From assembly GCA_030278955.1 (NCBI GenBank), contig JAOANR010000004.1:61783686-61847685 (forward strand): a stretch of 64,000 nucleotides of DNA. Direction: 5' to 3'. Under the pieces are notes generated by a model, which had not been told where the DNA came from, did no database searches, and saw nothing but the letters and a program-made list of their open reading frames with translations. Below are positions 36,136-46,779 of this stretch, piece after piece; the stretch's first letter is position 1, and each line of letters starts with the position of its first letter. A program made the position numbers and the translations under genes. The stretch is from Hygrophila difformis. Taxonomy: Eukaryota; Streptophyta; Magnoliopsida; Lamiales; Acanthaceae.

Positions 36136-38955
36136 TGAAACTTTTGACAAGTTTCGTTAACTCGAGCTCTTGCTAAAATTATACCAGGTTAGATTTATTA
36201 AATGAGAAGAGTTATGATTCACGGGAAAGGGTTTAGGGATATATCAAGATTATTATTCTTTTTATTACTCAAGTATGGTGCTTTGGTTTCAAATGGCACT
36301 GTGGTCATCTCTGTCATGAAATGCTGACAAATCTCATGGCATAGCCGGGATAAGTTGATCTTCAGCCTGTCACACTGAGGATCCCCGGCAATTGTGCCAT
36401 GATACTTCTCATCAATTCTTGCCACAAGATTTCCTGCCATGAAACTTTTGACTGATTCCCACTTCATGAGTATTTTCTGAAAGTTCGTGATCCTGGTTTA
36501 GGTTTTATTTAACGAAACCAATTTATGATGGCGTTGTTGTGATTAGGGATATATTTATACGTAGTCATGTTTTTATTGTTCGTAGTTAAGAAACTGTGCT
36601 CCCGAAAGCGCACGGTGTCAAAAATTGCAGTAATTTATAGTAAGACCGGATCGTTCACTGGAGGATGTGCGATAGAAGCAGGTCCCACGTCATTTACTAA
36701 GATTTTCCACTCGGTTACTCGATTCAAGTGTGTGATTTGACTAACAACTACTTGACAGAATCTAAATCAGATTAAGAAAGCAATTAAAATAAAGCAGATA
36801 AAAGTATTCTAGAAAGCGAATTAAATTTAATCTAAGAAAGCAATAAAATTAATCTAAGAAAGCGATTAAGATTATTCTAAGAAAGCAGATTTAAATGAGA
36901 CAGAAAGGACAGGAAGAAAATAATAAAGATTGGACAAGATTCAGATGAAACATAGTTAAACTTCCATTTTGTTACACAGATCTTAGCTTGGGATAACCCG
37001 TTCAGTTAGCTAATTCTCCTGCTCTCTGTACCATGTTCCCTTTAACAGACAGGTACTTACAGTAAGAGTTTACATGCTCTTAAGAAAATAAATTCTAAGA
37101 TACCACAGACGCATAACCACCCTTGCAATGCATTGCTAAGGTATGTTAATTATCTGTGGTGGACAAGCAACACCTGACAAATCATTTATTGAAGTGTCAA
37201 GTACCGTTATCATTCCCCCATGTCACACCCAAAGATTCTAATTAAGCCCTGAACTATCCCTTAACTCTCAGTCCTAGTAGCAGTTACACAACTCTCAATA
37301 CAACCGAGTGACCTCTAAAGAAAGCAATTAAAAGAAAGCAGTAAAGAAAGCATTTAAAATTCTATCACTCGGAGGTTTCTGAAAGTTTGAACCTGGTAGT
37401 AAAAGAAAGCCCCCAGTCAGAATGACTGGATGTGGATCAAGAATTCCCTATTCTCGGTGAACCGCTCGCAGTGTTCACTTCTCATCGGGTGGTTATGAGA
37501 TACAAACTAATGAAACGAACTAATAAATTAGTCGTTCCGGATGCACTCACCCAAGACTCAAAAGTAGGCTTTGGCAGAAGAAGATAGCAGTTGAAAGAAT
37601 ACTCACCCCTACCTTAGAAAATAACCAAGGCCTGAGTGTTGTTCCTCTAGTATTATCTGTCACACCTTATCGGAATCCAAGTGGAATCTGACCCAGTGTA
37701 ATATTTAATACAAGATTTCCAACAACCAGCAATTTTGGAAAATAATGAATCTGAAAATCATTCCCTATCAGGTACTAGACTCTCAATAAGAACACAGACT
37801 CTTTCAGTCTAGGTGAGACCTAATCGCTGACTCTGCTTCTAATTTCCCAAAATCAACCCCCAGTCGGATTATGAATTAGTCATAACTGCCGAATTCATCC
37901 CTTACTCAGATCCGGATTTTATAAAAGAATTTTTGCTGGAAACTTAATATGAAACATCTGATTTAAATCAAGACTTCTATGCCCAAGGGAAGGATCCCAA
38001 AATAATATCGACCACCATATCTACATAATAATATCATGCATAAATTTATAGAGAAGTGTAAAATAAAATAACCCAAAATATAAGGTGGGTTTAGACAGAA
38101 TGTGAAACACAGAGATGAAATAGCCGGAGATGAGAAGAATTTATTTGGCTAAAAAGATGACAAAAACAATCAGGATGATCCGGACTGCAAACATCTGTTA
38201 TCTAGGTCCTGATCATTTCAGGTGGGATGACTTTTAGACAGTGGAATGCCTCAAATGACGGTTGCCGCCGTCATCTCAGATTCCATTGTCTGTGAACTTG
38301 GATAAAAACCCACATGTTCTATTACTGCAATAATAATTAGATGATATTGGCATATATCATCTAAGATTACTACAGCTTCAGATTCAGGTTCGAAATTAAA
38401 GTAAAGAAAATAAAACTGTATCCGGATAGGAGTCAGCTGAGCAGCTATTATAATCCCGGATGAACGAACCGCCAAGGCGTCCACCGACCACTATCCGGAC
38501 CATGCAAAATAACATCTAATAATTAATATACAGATCACGAGCTAGTTATCCGTGTGGGAATACCCGCCAGCATTAATCTGATATATTCCTTATTAGTTGT
38601 TTCACACATTACGGGAAAAGACAAAATAAATAAAAGAAAAATATTTTTGGGTCATCTTGCATGAGAGACATTGGTTTCTCATGCAAGGTATGGGATTAAA
38701 TCCACAATTACTCTTCATGTCTAAATAATCGCTCATTCCATAATTAATTAATTAATTACGGTCCAGATTATATACTTAGATCATTAGAGTTTAATCATTT
38801 GTAGAAGAATCTTTTAATGGGAAATTGAACAAAGTTCTTTATATCAAATTAATCATGGGTTGAGATCATTGGATTTCAACCTCAAAATATTAATACAAAG
38901 GTTCAATTAATTAATGGAATGAGATGAAGAATGAGAATTTGGCAAAAGGTGCCAC

Positions 38956-39426
38956 CTTGTCGCGATACAAGGTTCGTGTCGCGGAGCATGGCTCCGCGAC
39001 AAAGATTTCGCGACAAAGGGGTGGGAAATAAGAGAAATGGAATTTTGAAAGTTTAGGGTTTGTTTTGTCGCTAAGTGAAGAAAATTTTGTCGCGGAACGT
39101 GGTTCCGCGACAAGGGCATAGCGACAAAAAGGTTGAAGATTGGACAAGGCATAATTCTTGTCGCGGAACAAGAGGTTTTGGCGCGGAACGTGGTTCCGCA
39201 ACAGGGTTGCTTCGCGACAAAGCCCTTCCAGAATAAAATCACAAGTATTTGGGTCCTTGGTCGCTAATCAAGATTTTGTCGCGGAACGTGGTTCCGCGCC
39301 AAGGGGTGTTTCGCGACCAAGGGTTTTAAAATAATGGCCAACAAATATTCTTTGGCACCTTTGTCGCCAAAGCACCATTTTGTCGCGGAACGTGGTTCCG
39401 CGACAAGGGTTGTTCCGCGACAAAGG
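38956..39426. repeat. Hairpin array, 5' LTR cluster 1
   Basis: Copy of the 25665-26135 cluster at the LTR offset. One stem base differs (CGCAACA at about 39199, CGCGACA in the other LTR). Confidence 0.9.
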
Positions 39427-40128
39427 TGTGTCCAGTACACATGTCAGAAAAGTAAAGTGGAACAGTGGCATGCATTATGTGTGATCTCACCCATTTCAGA
39501 TTCAAAAGCTAAACTAAGCTCAAAATAACAAAACAGAATTTGAATCTAGCTAGAACATGCTTGCACAAAATAGAAATAAAGCAAACTTAAAACTTAAGAA
39601 ACCCTAATCTAAGCTTGATCATCCATAAGCATGCAACATTATCCCAAGAAAAAGTCACCAAGCAGTGACATTAAAATGCAAAAACAAGGGTCAAATGACC
39701 CAAGGAAGATGAAAACAGTAAGATCCATGGGGTGTGAGACCCATTTCATGATTTTGGGACACAAATGGTGAATGTTTTCCCATTTTATTAAACGGTGTTG
39801 TTCATACTCATGGTTTGAGTACCACAAACCCTTAAACAAAAGTTTAGAACAAAAACAAGGTATAAAAACTGGCTATCTAATCAAAGTGCAGTAAACTATA
39901 TCTAACTAGTGCATAAATTAAATAATACAAAAGAAAACCTAACTAAACTACCCTAAACTAAACTAAACTACTGAACTCCCTCACTTGTCTTCAAGAAGGT
40001 GTAGTTTTTCTAAAATTCTTTCAACCCTTAGCTCAAAGGAAACACCTCATATTTATAGAGGGGAAACCCTAAGCTCATGGGCCTTGATTTGAGCCCATTG
40101 TGTCTCAAGACATCACACACATCACAGC

Positions 40129-40380
40129 TTTGTCTCGGGGCACCAAGTTTGGTCGCGGAACACACTGCATGTGGCAAAGCTTCTCGACTGGGTCTTGTGT
40201 CTCTAAAAATGTATCTTGGTCGCGGAATGGACCTTTGTCGCGGAACAGCACATCGCGACAAAGGTATCGCGCCAAGGGGCTTTGGCTGGTCTCTTCTTTA
40301 TCTGGGCCACTTGGTCGCGGAGTGTTCCTTTGTCGCGGAACCATGCATCGCGCCAAGGGGCTTCCGCGACAAAGATCTTC
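40129..40380. repeat. Hairpin array, 5' LTR cluster 2
   Basis: Copy of the 26838-27090 cluster at the LTR offset. Confidence 0.8.
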
Positions 40381-42336
40381 CTGGCCTGCTGGATTGGGCC
40401 AGATGGGCCGAAAATATTCTTTTTGTGGGCTTTTCTATCTTTTTCCCATCTTTTTGTTTCCTTTTCTTTTTCTCATGTTTTTGGATTTTTCTAACATAAA
40501 TATGTAATAAAATTACATATTTATGTCTTTTTCACACCAGCTTATTATTTTTACAATTATGCATAAATTAGTCCAATTCGACTGCTTTCTTACTTAATGT
40601 AAGACCGGAATGCGATCAAATGCCCGTTTAAGACACGGAAATGGATTGAAAATAATGGTCATTTTTGGCCATTATCAGAGACCTTTGCACCCGTAGCAAG
40701 ACTCGAAGCTGTGAGACTACTCCTTGCCATTGCATGTTCGATGGGCTTCAAACTCTATCAGATGGACGTGAAGAGCGCCTTCTTAAATGGTTGGTTGAAA
40801 GAAGAAGTGTATGTGGAGCAACCCAAGGGCTTCGAAGACGCAGACTTCCCAGACCATGTCTTTCGGCTAAACAAAGCTCTCTACGGGCTTAAGCAAGCTC
40901 CTAGAGCATGGTATGAGAGGCTTTCAAAATATCTATTGGAAAATGGATATAGAAGAGGAAGCACAGACAAAACCATGTTCATCAAGGAAGACTCCAAAGG
41001 GATCATTGTGGCTCAAGTCTATGTGGATGACATCGTGTTCGGATCAACCTCCCATGTGCTCAAGGACAAGTTCATCGAGACTATGGGTAAGGAATTTGAG
41101 ATGAGTATGGTAGGTGAATTGACATTCTTTCTTGGTATGCATGTTACTCAAAGGAAGGAAGGTACCTTTCTGAATCAATCCAAGTATGCCAAAAGCATTG
41201 TCAAGAAATTTGGGCTAGCGTCCAGTAAGCCTGTCCGAACACCGATTGGAACATCTGATAAGCTTCACAAGGATCCCACAGGGAAGAGTGTCGATCAAAA
41301 GATGTATCGAGGAATCATTGGGAGCCTCCTCTACCTTGCAGCTAGCAGACCTGACATCAGCTACGCTGTAGGAGTCTGTGCTAGGTACCAAGCAGATCCA
41401 AAGGAGTCTCATCTAAAGGCAGCAAAGAGAGTGATTCGATACATTGCTGGAACACCTGATTTGGGCATATGGTACTCCAAAGAATCCAACTTACAGTTGA
41501 TTGGATACACTGATGCAGACTGGGCTGGCAATGTAGACGATAGAAAAAGCACCACAGGAGGGTGTTTTTATGTTGGTACCAACTTGGTGAGCTGGTATAG
41601 TAAGAAACAGAATTCTATATCTCTCTCCACAACAGAAGCGGAGTATATTGCAGCAGGGAGCTATTGTGCTCAGCTCTTATGGATGAGACAAATGATTAGT
41701 GACTATGGGATTGATCAAGACAAGCTGGTGGTTCTCTGCGACAACATGAGTGCGATAAGTATCTCTAGAAATCCAGTGCAACACAGTCGAACCAAGCACA
41801 TTGATGTTAGACACCACTTTATTCGGGAACTCGTGGAAGATGAAGTAGTGTCCCTGGAGTATGTTGGAACACAAGAACAGAACGCGGACATTTTTACCAA
41901 AGCCCTTGATGGAGATCGATTTGAAAAGCTGAGGCGGGAACTTGGCCTATGCACCATAGTCTAAGTTTCAGACAGGATCTTGGGGATCTCACGTGTCATC
42001 TTTAAAAACGGCTAAGTTTTTCCTATTTATTTTATTTCCTATATCTTAGTCTATTATTCGAGATCCCATACTTAATTACAAATTTCTATTGCAGAAAATA
42101 CTTCCTCTTACCTTGACAGTTGCTCGACTAAAGAAGGAAGTTCCCTTAATTTTTGGTAACCGGCTACCTAGGAGGGATTGTATGATGATCCCACGCCTCC
42201 ACTAATAGGGAAGTTTCCTTTCAAAACTTTTTTATTTTCAGAAACTTCCCCCGCGTCTCCATCTCTCTCTATTGCTCTCGCTCTAGGTATTTTTGTCTCT
42301 CAAAGAACACTCTACTCCCATACTCCTTCTCTCTCG

Positions 42337-42339
42337 CAG
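42337..42339 (+). promoter_or_regulatory. Possible splice acceptor before the env-like ORF
   Basis: A pyrimidine-rich stretch ending TCTCTCTCGCAG precedes the ATG at 42345 by five bases. It could allow a spliced subgenomic message, since the ORF is separated from pol by about 380 bases. The donor was not identified. Confidence 0.4.
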
Positions 42340-42344
42340 GAACA

Positions 42345-44483
42345 ATGGTGACCACAAGGAATAGGAGTTCCAACACTGAGAACTCACCTCTCCCAGCTCG
42401 TGGAGGCCCTCGCACTCGAGGAGGAAATCGCGGAGGGAATCGAGGAGGACAGAGTCGCGGAAGGGGAGGGCGTGGCCGTGGCCGGAATCCAACTGATATT
42501 ACTACCTCCAATGATGCTCCGACCACCATTGCTACTCCAGAAGTTCCTATCTCCGACCCACTCGACATCCGCGTTGAGATGGCGCACGCGATCGAGGAAA
42601 CTGCCCCGGGTGGTGCCCTAACGCCAACTCAACTGGCGCACACTCAATCGGAGGTTGGAACTGCTCTCTCCCATGGGAAAACTGCTCCCAGCACGTCGCC
42701 CACATCCCTTGCACCTGTGCCAACCGTCCAAGTGCCCTTATCAACCCTAGCGGATGCGGCATTGCAACCTCAGAACCCTCCTAAAGGGAAATGTAAAATG
42801 GCTTCTCAGAAAAACTTGGTTTCTGACAATGTTGATGCAGGGAGTTCGATTCCTATATCTGGGCACCAAGTTGGCACTCAACCTGGCCCTCAATCCGTAA
42901 CCCCTGCTCTTGGCGCTGGCGTGCAAACTCTCTCAAGTGCCCCTGGTGAAACAGCCAATGTGCCAGGTCATATTCCAAAGGTTGCTATCAAGAATGCCGG
43001 TGGTGGGTCACCAGGGAGTTCAGATGACGCCTCTGAACACACTTCAGAGTCCACCGAGTTGTCTGATGAGTCAGACAAGAACGTGGAGATCAATCCAGGT
43101 GATGAAGAATCCAGTGGTGACTCGGGAGATAAGGAGGCACCTGTTGGCACCCGCACTACCATCTCTGCTGAAGAGTTTCTTAGGCGTGAGGGACTCACTG
43201 AGGATGAGTTGAGAAGTGATGATGAAGAGCAAGTTGTTGCTCACACTGAGGCTGGACGAGAGGGGGAGCAATCTTCTTCATCGGATGGTGTCCCTCTCAG
43301 GGCCCTTGCTCGCAAGAAAGCTGCTGACAATAGGGCTAAAAGGAAAGCAGATGAGACCCCTTCCACCTCTCAACCTCAGAAAAAGAAGAAAGCTCCCACT
43401 GTGAATGTTGAAGAGGATGTTGCTCAGGATGAAGATGTTGATGAAATCCCTGAGGTTGTGGATACCAATCTGGCTTATAGCTCCAAGTTTTACTCTCTGC
43501 AATCTCAGACTTTCTTTGAGACTGTCTTGCGTAAGAGGAAATTGAAACCTGAGGTTGCTTTCAAAGGTGCCAAGTGTGATGAGATTGGCTGGACAGAGTA
43601 CCTTGAGAAAAGGCATCTCCTTCGTTGGGCATCTGATCTTCCAGGGAGCAAGCAATCAATTGTGAAGATGTTTTATGCAAACCTTAGAAAGTCAGTCATC
43701 GTCCCTGGAAGCAGCTGGTTTGGACGAGTGTATGTCAAGAAGCAGCTTGTGCCTCTCACTGCTAAGGATATCTGTGACTTCCTTGGTGTTCCACAGTGTG
43801 ACTTTGACACTGTATTCAGACCAGGCACTCAGTTCAACAATGTCCAGATTGCCAAACTGTTGACTAAGGACAAGGAGAAGAATATCAAAGGCAGAGGCTT
43901 GAGATCAGGAAATCTGACCCAGAGGTTCTTTCTGCTCTACAAGTTTATATCTTCCAATGTGATGCCCACTGCCAACCACTCAGTAGTCTCGAAGGAAATG
44001 TGTCAACTACTGTTTGCCATTGATGAGAACAAGAAGGAAATCAACTATGGAAAGCTTGTCCTCAATCAAATGGTTGATCTGGCTGAGAACCTAAAGAAGG
44101 ACAGCTCATCTCTCATACCTTTTCCAGCATTGATCTATGGCTATCTGGAATCTGTTGGTATTGATGGACATCCCAAGGAGTTGGTAGATACTACCAAAGT
44201 ATTCAAGTTCACGGCTAAATTGCAGAACAAAGTTCAAGACATTCCAGGTCCAGATGGACCTCCTATTCCTCAGACAGCCCTTGATCAACTCAAAGACATG
44301 ATTGCAGAGCGCCAAGATGCCATCAGGAGGAAGAGAGAAGAACTGGATGAAGAAGAACGCGCCCTTGCTGAGATGGCTAAGCTTCTCCCTGAGGTCTGGG
44401 ACTCCGATCCTGAGGATGAGGTGACTGAGGCTGCTGCAGATTTTTACGCCACCACTGATGAGGATGACTCCTCTCAGGAGTAA
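42345..44483 (+). CDS. Extra ORF of the copia element in the env-like position, putative plant transposon protein type
   Basis: 712 residues, intact. It begins with an Arg/Gly-rich tail (GGNRGGNRGGQSRGRGGRGR), followed by a long Ser/Thr/Pro/acidic low-complexity region with a KRKADE and KKKKAP basic patch. A folded domain at about residues 375-600 contains YSSKFYSLQSQTFFETV, IVKMFYANLRK, a GSSWFGRVYVKKQLVPLTAKD stretch and DFLGVP. Last comes a coiled coil (RRKREELDEEERALAEMAKL) and an acidic end. The domain layout resembles the protein family named 'putative plant transposon protein' and, in general plan, ORF2 of the inner element. Sireviruses often carry an ORF here that has been called env-like. 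I see no signal peptide or membrane span, so an envelope role is not supported by this sequence. Confidence 0.72.
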   Translation: MVTTRNRSSNTENSPLPARGGPRTRGGNRGGNRGGQSRGRGGRGRGRNPTDITTSNDAPTTIATPEVPISDPLDIRVEMAHAIEETAPGGALTPTQLAHTQSEVGTALSHGKTAPSTSPTSLAPVPTVQVPLSTLADAALQPQNPPKGKCKMASQKNLVSDNVDAGSSIPISGHQVGTQPGPQSVTPALGAGVQTLSSAPGETANVPGHIPKVAIKNAGGGSPGSSDDASEHTSESTELSDESDKNVEINPGDEESSGDSGDKEAPVGTRTTISAEEFLRREGLTEDELRSDDEEQVVAHTEAGREGEQSSSSDGVPLRALARKKAADNRAKRKADETPSTSQPQKKKKAPTVNVEEDVAQDEDVDEIPEVVDTNLAYSSKFYSLQSQTFFETVLRKRKLKPEVAFKGAKCDEIGWTEYLEKRHLLRWASDLPGSKQSIVKMFYANLRKSVIVPGSSWFGRVYVKKQLVPLTAKDICDFLGVPQCDFDTVFRPGTQFNNVQIAKLLTKDKEKNIKGRGLRSGNLTQRFFLLYKFISSNVMPTANHSVVSKEMCQLLFAIDENKKEINYGKLVLNQMVDLAENLKKDSSSLIPFPALIYGYLESVGIDGHPKELVDTTKVFKFTAKLQNKVQDIPGPDGPPIPQTALDQLKDMIAERQDAIRRKREELDEEERALAEMAKLLPEVWDSDPEDEVTEAAADFYATTDEDDSSQE

Positions 44484-44844
44484 TTGGCCCTTTTTGCCAT
44501 ATTGAGATCCAGAGGGGGAGAAGGTGTGCGTGATCAAAGATGTCTGCCTCTGGTAAGTGCTCTTGTTTTATGTTCGTCTGTTATGATGGAACTCTGTTAT
44601 TGAACTTTTTTTAGTATTCCTAGTATTGTTAGTATTGTTATTTCTGTTGAACTGGTTTATTCGTGGACGCCTTGCTGGTTTTATTGTACATGCTCATCTG
44701 TTTTCGCATGATCTTTTTGTACGGAGCATTAGATAGGTTGTTTGGGGATATTGCTATGTAATGGTGGTTGGGATTGGTTTTTTTGTTCTTCTTGTGTTGT
44801 TCACACATCGGAGGATCTTTGATCTTACTGGCTCACATTATGTC

Positions 44845-44857
44845 AAAAAGGGGGAGA
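44845..44857 (+). promoter_or_regulatory. Polypurine tract of the copia element
   Basis: AAAAAGGGGGAGA, purine-only, just before the 3' LTR start at 44859. It is the primer for plus-strand synthesis. Confidence 0.88.
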
Positions 44858-44858
44858 T

Positions 44859-45791
44859 TGTTAGTGCCTCTATTTTTGAGATAATGTGTTCCACTCCGAT
44901 GTTGAACACTAGGTAGGATCCCACCCCCTTGATCTTATCCGCATAATATTCTTGGCAAGATATCTTTACATATCGGATAAAGCCAACCCTGCATGGCAAG
45001 GAGCGTCCTCCAACGGTCGGCTGTCATTTCCTTGCTGGGATCGAAGGAGCTATGGGAAGTGGAATCTTTCATCTAAGTAAGGAATGAAGCGGCTATGGAA
45101 GGAGGAAGATTTCGTGGGATTATGTATTCTCCTTCCATAGCATCAGGATTTCGAACGTCTTTTTAAGGAAGAAAATTGCAATGGGTCATTTGATTCAATC
45201 ATTCGAAAAACATTGCAAAGCACTTTTGAGAAATCCTCCAGCAATCTCTTCACCCAATCCGAGAGTTTCATCACTGATAGGAGAGGTTGCTACTTGAGTG
45301 TTCTTCGGAGTCATCGTGCATATTGAACCCTTGATTGATTTCGACACGATTCGATCAAGGGAAACACTCAAGATTGTGTCACCAAGATACTACCCTTCAT
45401 TGCTACATCAAAGGGAGGATCTTTTACAGGTTCACTCGAGGGAAACTTGGAGAAGGAAGTCTTCAAGGGGTCGAAGCAGAATCGGAGCATTTTCACCAGA
45501 AAAGGGAGTTTCTGGTACCATCGATCATCCACTTGGGTGTTGGAGTAAAAGGTTACTGGTTCACTATTGTTCGTGTTGTAACGTGGTGTTCGAACACATA
45601 GTGGAACACTCCTGGATTGGTATCCCCCAGACGTAGGCCTTGGGCCGAACTGGGTCAACAACTCTCTGTTTGTTCTTGTTTCTTTACTGCACTTATTTAC
45701 CTTTGAGTACTAACCTACTAACAAGTCTTTTAAGTGATTGAACAAACAGTTGTGGTTAAAGTTTCTAATCTTGACGTATAAGGGACCAACA
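44859..45791 (+). repeat. 3' LTR of the copia element (933 bp)
   Basis: Pairs with 18144-19080. Ends GACCAACA followed by the AAGTC duplication. Confidence 0.93.
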
Positions 45792-46029
45792 AAGTCAAAT
45801 TAATATAAAAATAGGTAAAATGGAGGTGATAATCTAAGATTACCTACCTTCCAGGTGGGAATGTGATTCCCACCTAAAACACCCAACATTCCCACCTCGG
45901 TGGGAATGTGAGATTCCCACATGAAACATGCCCCGAACCAAACATGAGCATGTTGCATTCCCTACCTAAGATTCCCAGTGGGAATCTCAGATACCCCGAA
46001 CCAAACGCCCCGCTAGAGTTTAGTCTCAA

Positions 46030-46036
46030 TATATAG
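46030..46036 (+). promoter_or_regulatory. TATA box of UGT-A
   Basis: TATATAG, 77 bases before the ATG at 46113 and only 18 bases after the edge of the split MITE. Confidence 0.6.
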
Positions 46037-46112
46037 TATCCAACACCTGAGGGAATCCTCAAACATTCTTCCTCCACAAGATTGATCATTTACTACTACT
46101 AGTACTTCACAA

Positions 46113-46747
46113 ATGGAACGTCAGCTACACATTATCCATTTCCCAATGATGGCTCAGGGCCATATGATCCCATCACTGGACATGGCCAAGCTTCTAATCT
46201 CAAGAGGCCTCAAGGCAACAATCATTGCCACTCCAGCATTTGCGGAACCCATCATCAGGGCCCGCGAATCCGGCCACGATATCGGCCTCACCATCATCCA
46301 GTTCCCTCCTGAAGGATCCTCATTGCCCGATGATATCGTCAGCCTCGATCAGCTCACAATGGACCTGACTCCCAAGTTTCTCGAGGCCCTGGCAATGCTC
46401 CAAGAACCGTTCGAAAGGCTTCTCCCGGAGTTGCAACCAGATTGCCTGATTTCAGACATGTTCCTGCCCTGGACTGCTGACTCTGCAGACAAGTTTGGAA
46501 TCCCTAGATTGGTCTTCCATGGGACAAGCTGCTTCTCAATATGCACGTGGGAACAGATATGTCTCCACGAACCACACAAGACCGTATCGTCTGATTCCGA
46601 GCTCTTTACCGTCCCAAACCTCCCTCATCGCCTGACATTTACGAGGACACAGGTGTTTGATTTCGGACAAGGGGAGGATCAAAATGAATGGGGAAAGCTG
46701 AATGCGCAAATGAGGGAGGCAGATATGAGAAGCTATGGAATCATCAC

Positions 46748-46779
<32 letters not shown>

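Larger units (their letters stand above)
22845..40677 (-). mobile_element. Non-autonomous LTR retrotransposon with 4.5-kb LTRs, nested in copia RT
   Basis: Target duplication GAGAC (22840-22844 and 40678-40682). On the minus strand the LTR begins TGATAATGGCC and ends AAAGTTTCA. The primer site lies against the right-hand LTR, so the element reads right to left: 5' LTR 40677-36136, internal 36135-27387 (8749 bp), 3' LTR 27386-22845. Primer type (tRNA-Asp) and the long LTRs fit the Ty3/gypsy Tat/Athila side, but no protease, RT, RNase H or integrase is found in any frame. It carries two large minus-strand ORFs and hairpin-rich arrays. By architecture it is a LARD-type element that must borrow enzymes from a partner. 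Confidence 0.9.
36136..40677 (-). repeat. 5' LTR of the inner element (4542 bp)
   Basis: Paired with 22845-27386, constant offset 13,291. Starts (minus strand) TGATAATGGCC, ends AAAGTTTCA. Transcription of the element should begin within it. Confidence 0.93.
19129..41964 (+). pseudogene. copia gag-pol polyprotein, interrupted in RT by the inner element
   Basis: Two parts, 19129-22844 and 40683-41964. Together they total 4998 bases (1665 codons plus stop) with no other frame break seen. The ATG at 19129 (MSREGGN) lies shortly after the primer site; an upstream in-frame ATG at 19039 is inside the LTR and unlikely. Visible domains: gag with zinc knuckles CYECRGFGHIRADC (about residue 302) and CDYCKFRGHKTEHC (about 574); aspartic protease WYFDSGCSRHMTG (about 644); integrase HHCC finger and DDE core (first Asp about 833, then RSDHG and NGVVERKNHT); RT start before the break at 22844. 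After the break come the RT polymerase motif YVDD (about 41020), RNase H motif YTDADWAG, and ENIF-like QNADIFTK near the end. The product is now cut off inside RT, so the copy cannot make its own polymerase. Confidence 0.92.
18144..45791 (+). mobile_element. Ty1/copia LTR retrotransposon, Sirevirus-like, with a nested LTR element
   Basis: 5-bp target duplication AAGTC (18139-18143 and 45792-45796). LTRs start TGTTAGTGCC and end GACCAACA. Order is LTR, primer site, gag-pol (gag, protease, integrase, RT, RNase H: the copia order), an extra ORF after pol, polypurine tract, LTR. Two zinc knuckles in gag and an ORF in the env-like position point to the Sirevirus lineage. Without the 17,833-bp inner element and its duplicated 5 bases the element is about 9.8 kb. 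Confidence 0.93.
17626..46012. mobile_element. MITE with 3-bp duplication, split by the copia element
   Basis: Left arm 17626-18143, right arm 45792-46012, separated by the whole LTR-element nest. Ends are CGGTGCGTTTGGTT and, reversed, CGGGGCGTTTGGTT. The flanking 3-bp duplication is CTA (17623-17625 and 46013-46015). An unbroken copy at 53009-53762 aligns to both arms and shows the same sequence with no insertion. Non-coding. Confidence 0.85.

Noticed and set aside
42345..44483. Captured host gene inside the copia element
   Set aside because: Sirevirus-type elements commonly carry an ORF in this position, and the domain resembles transposon-borne proteins, so capture of a host gene is not needed.
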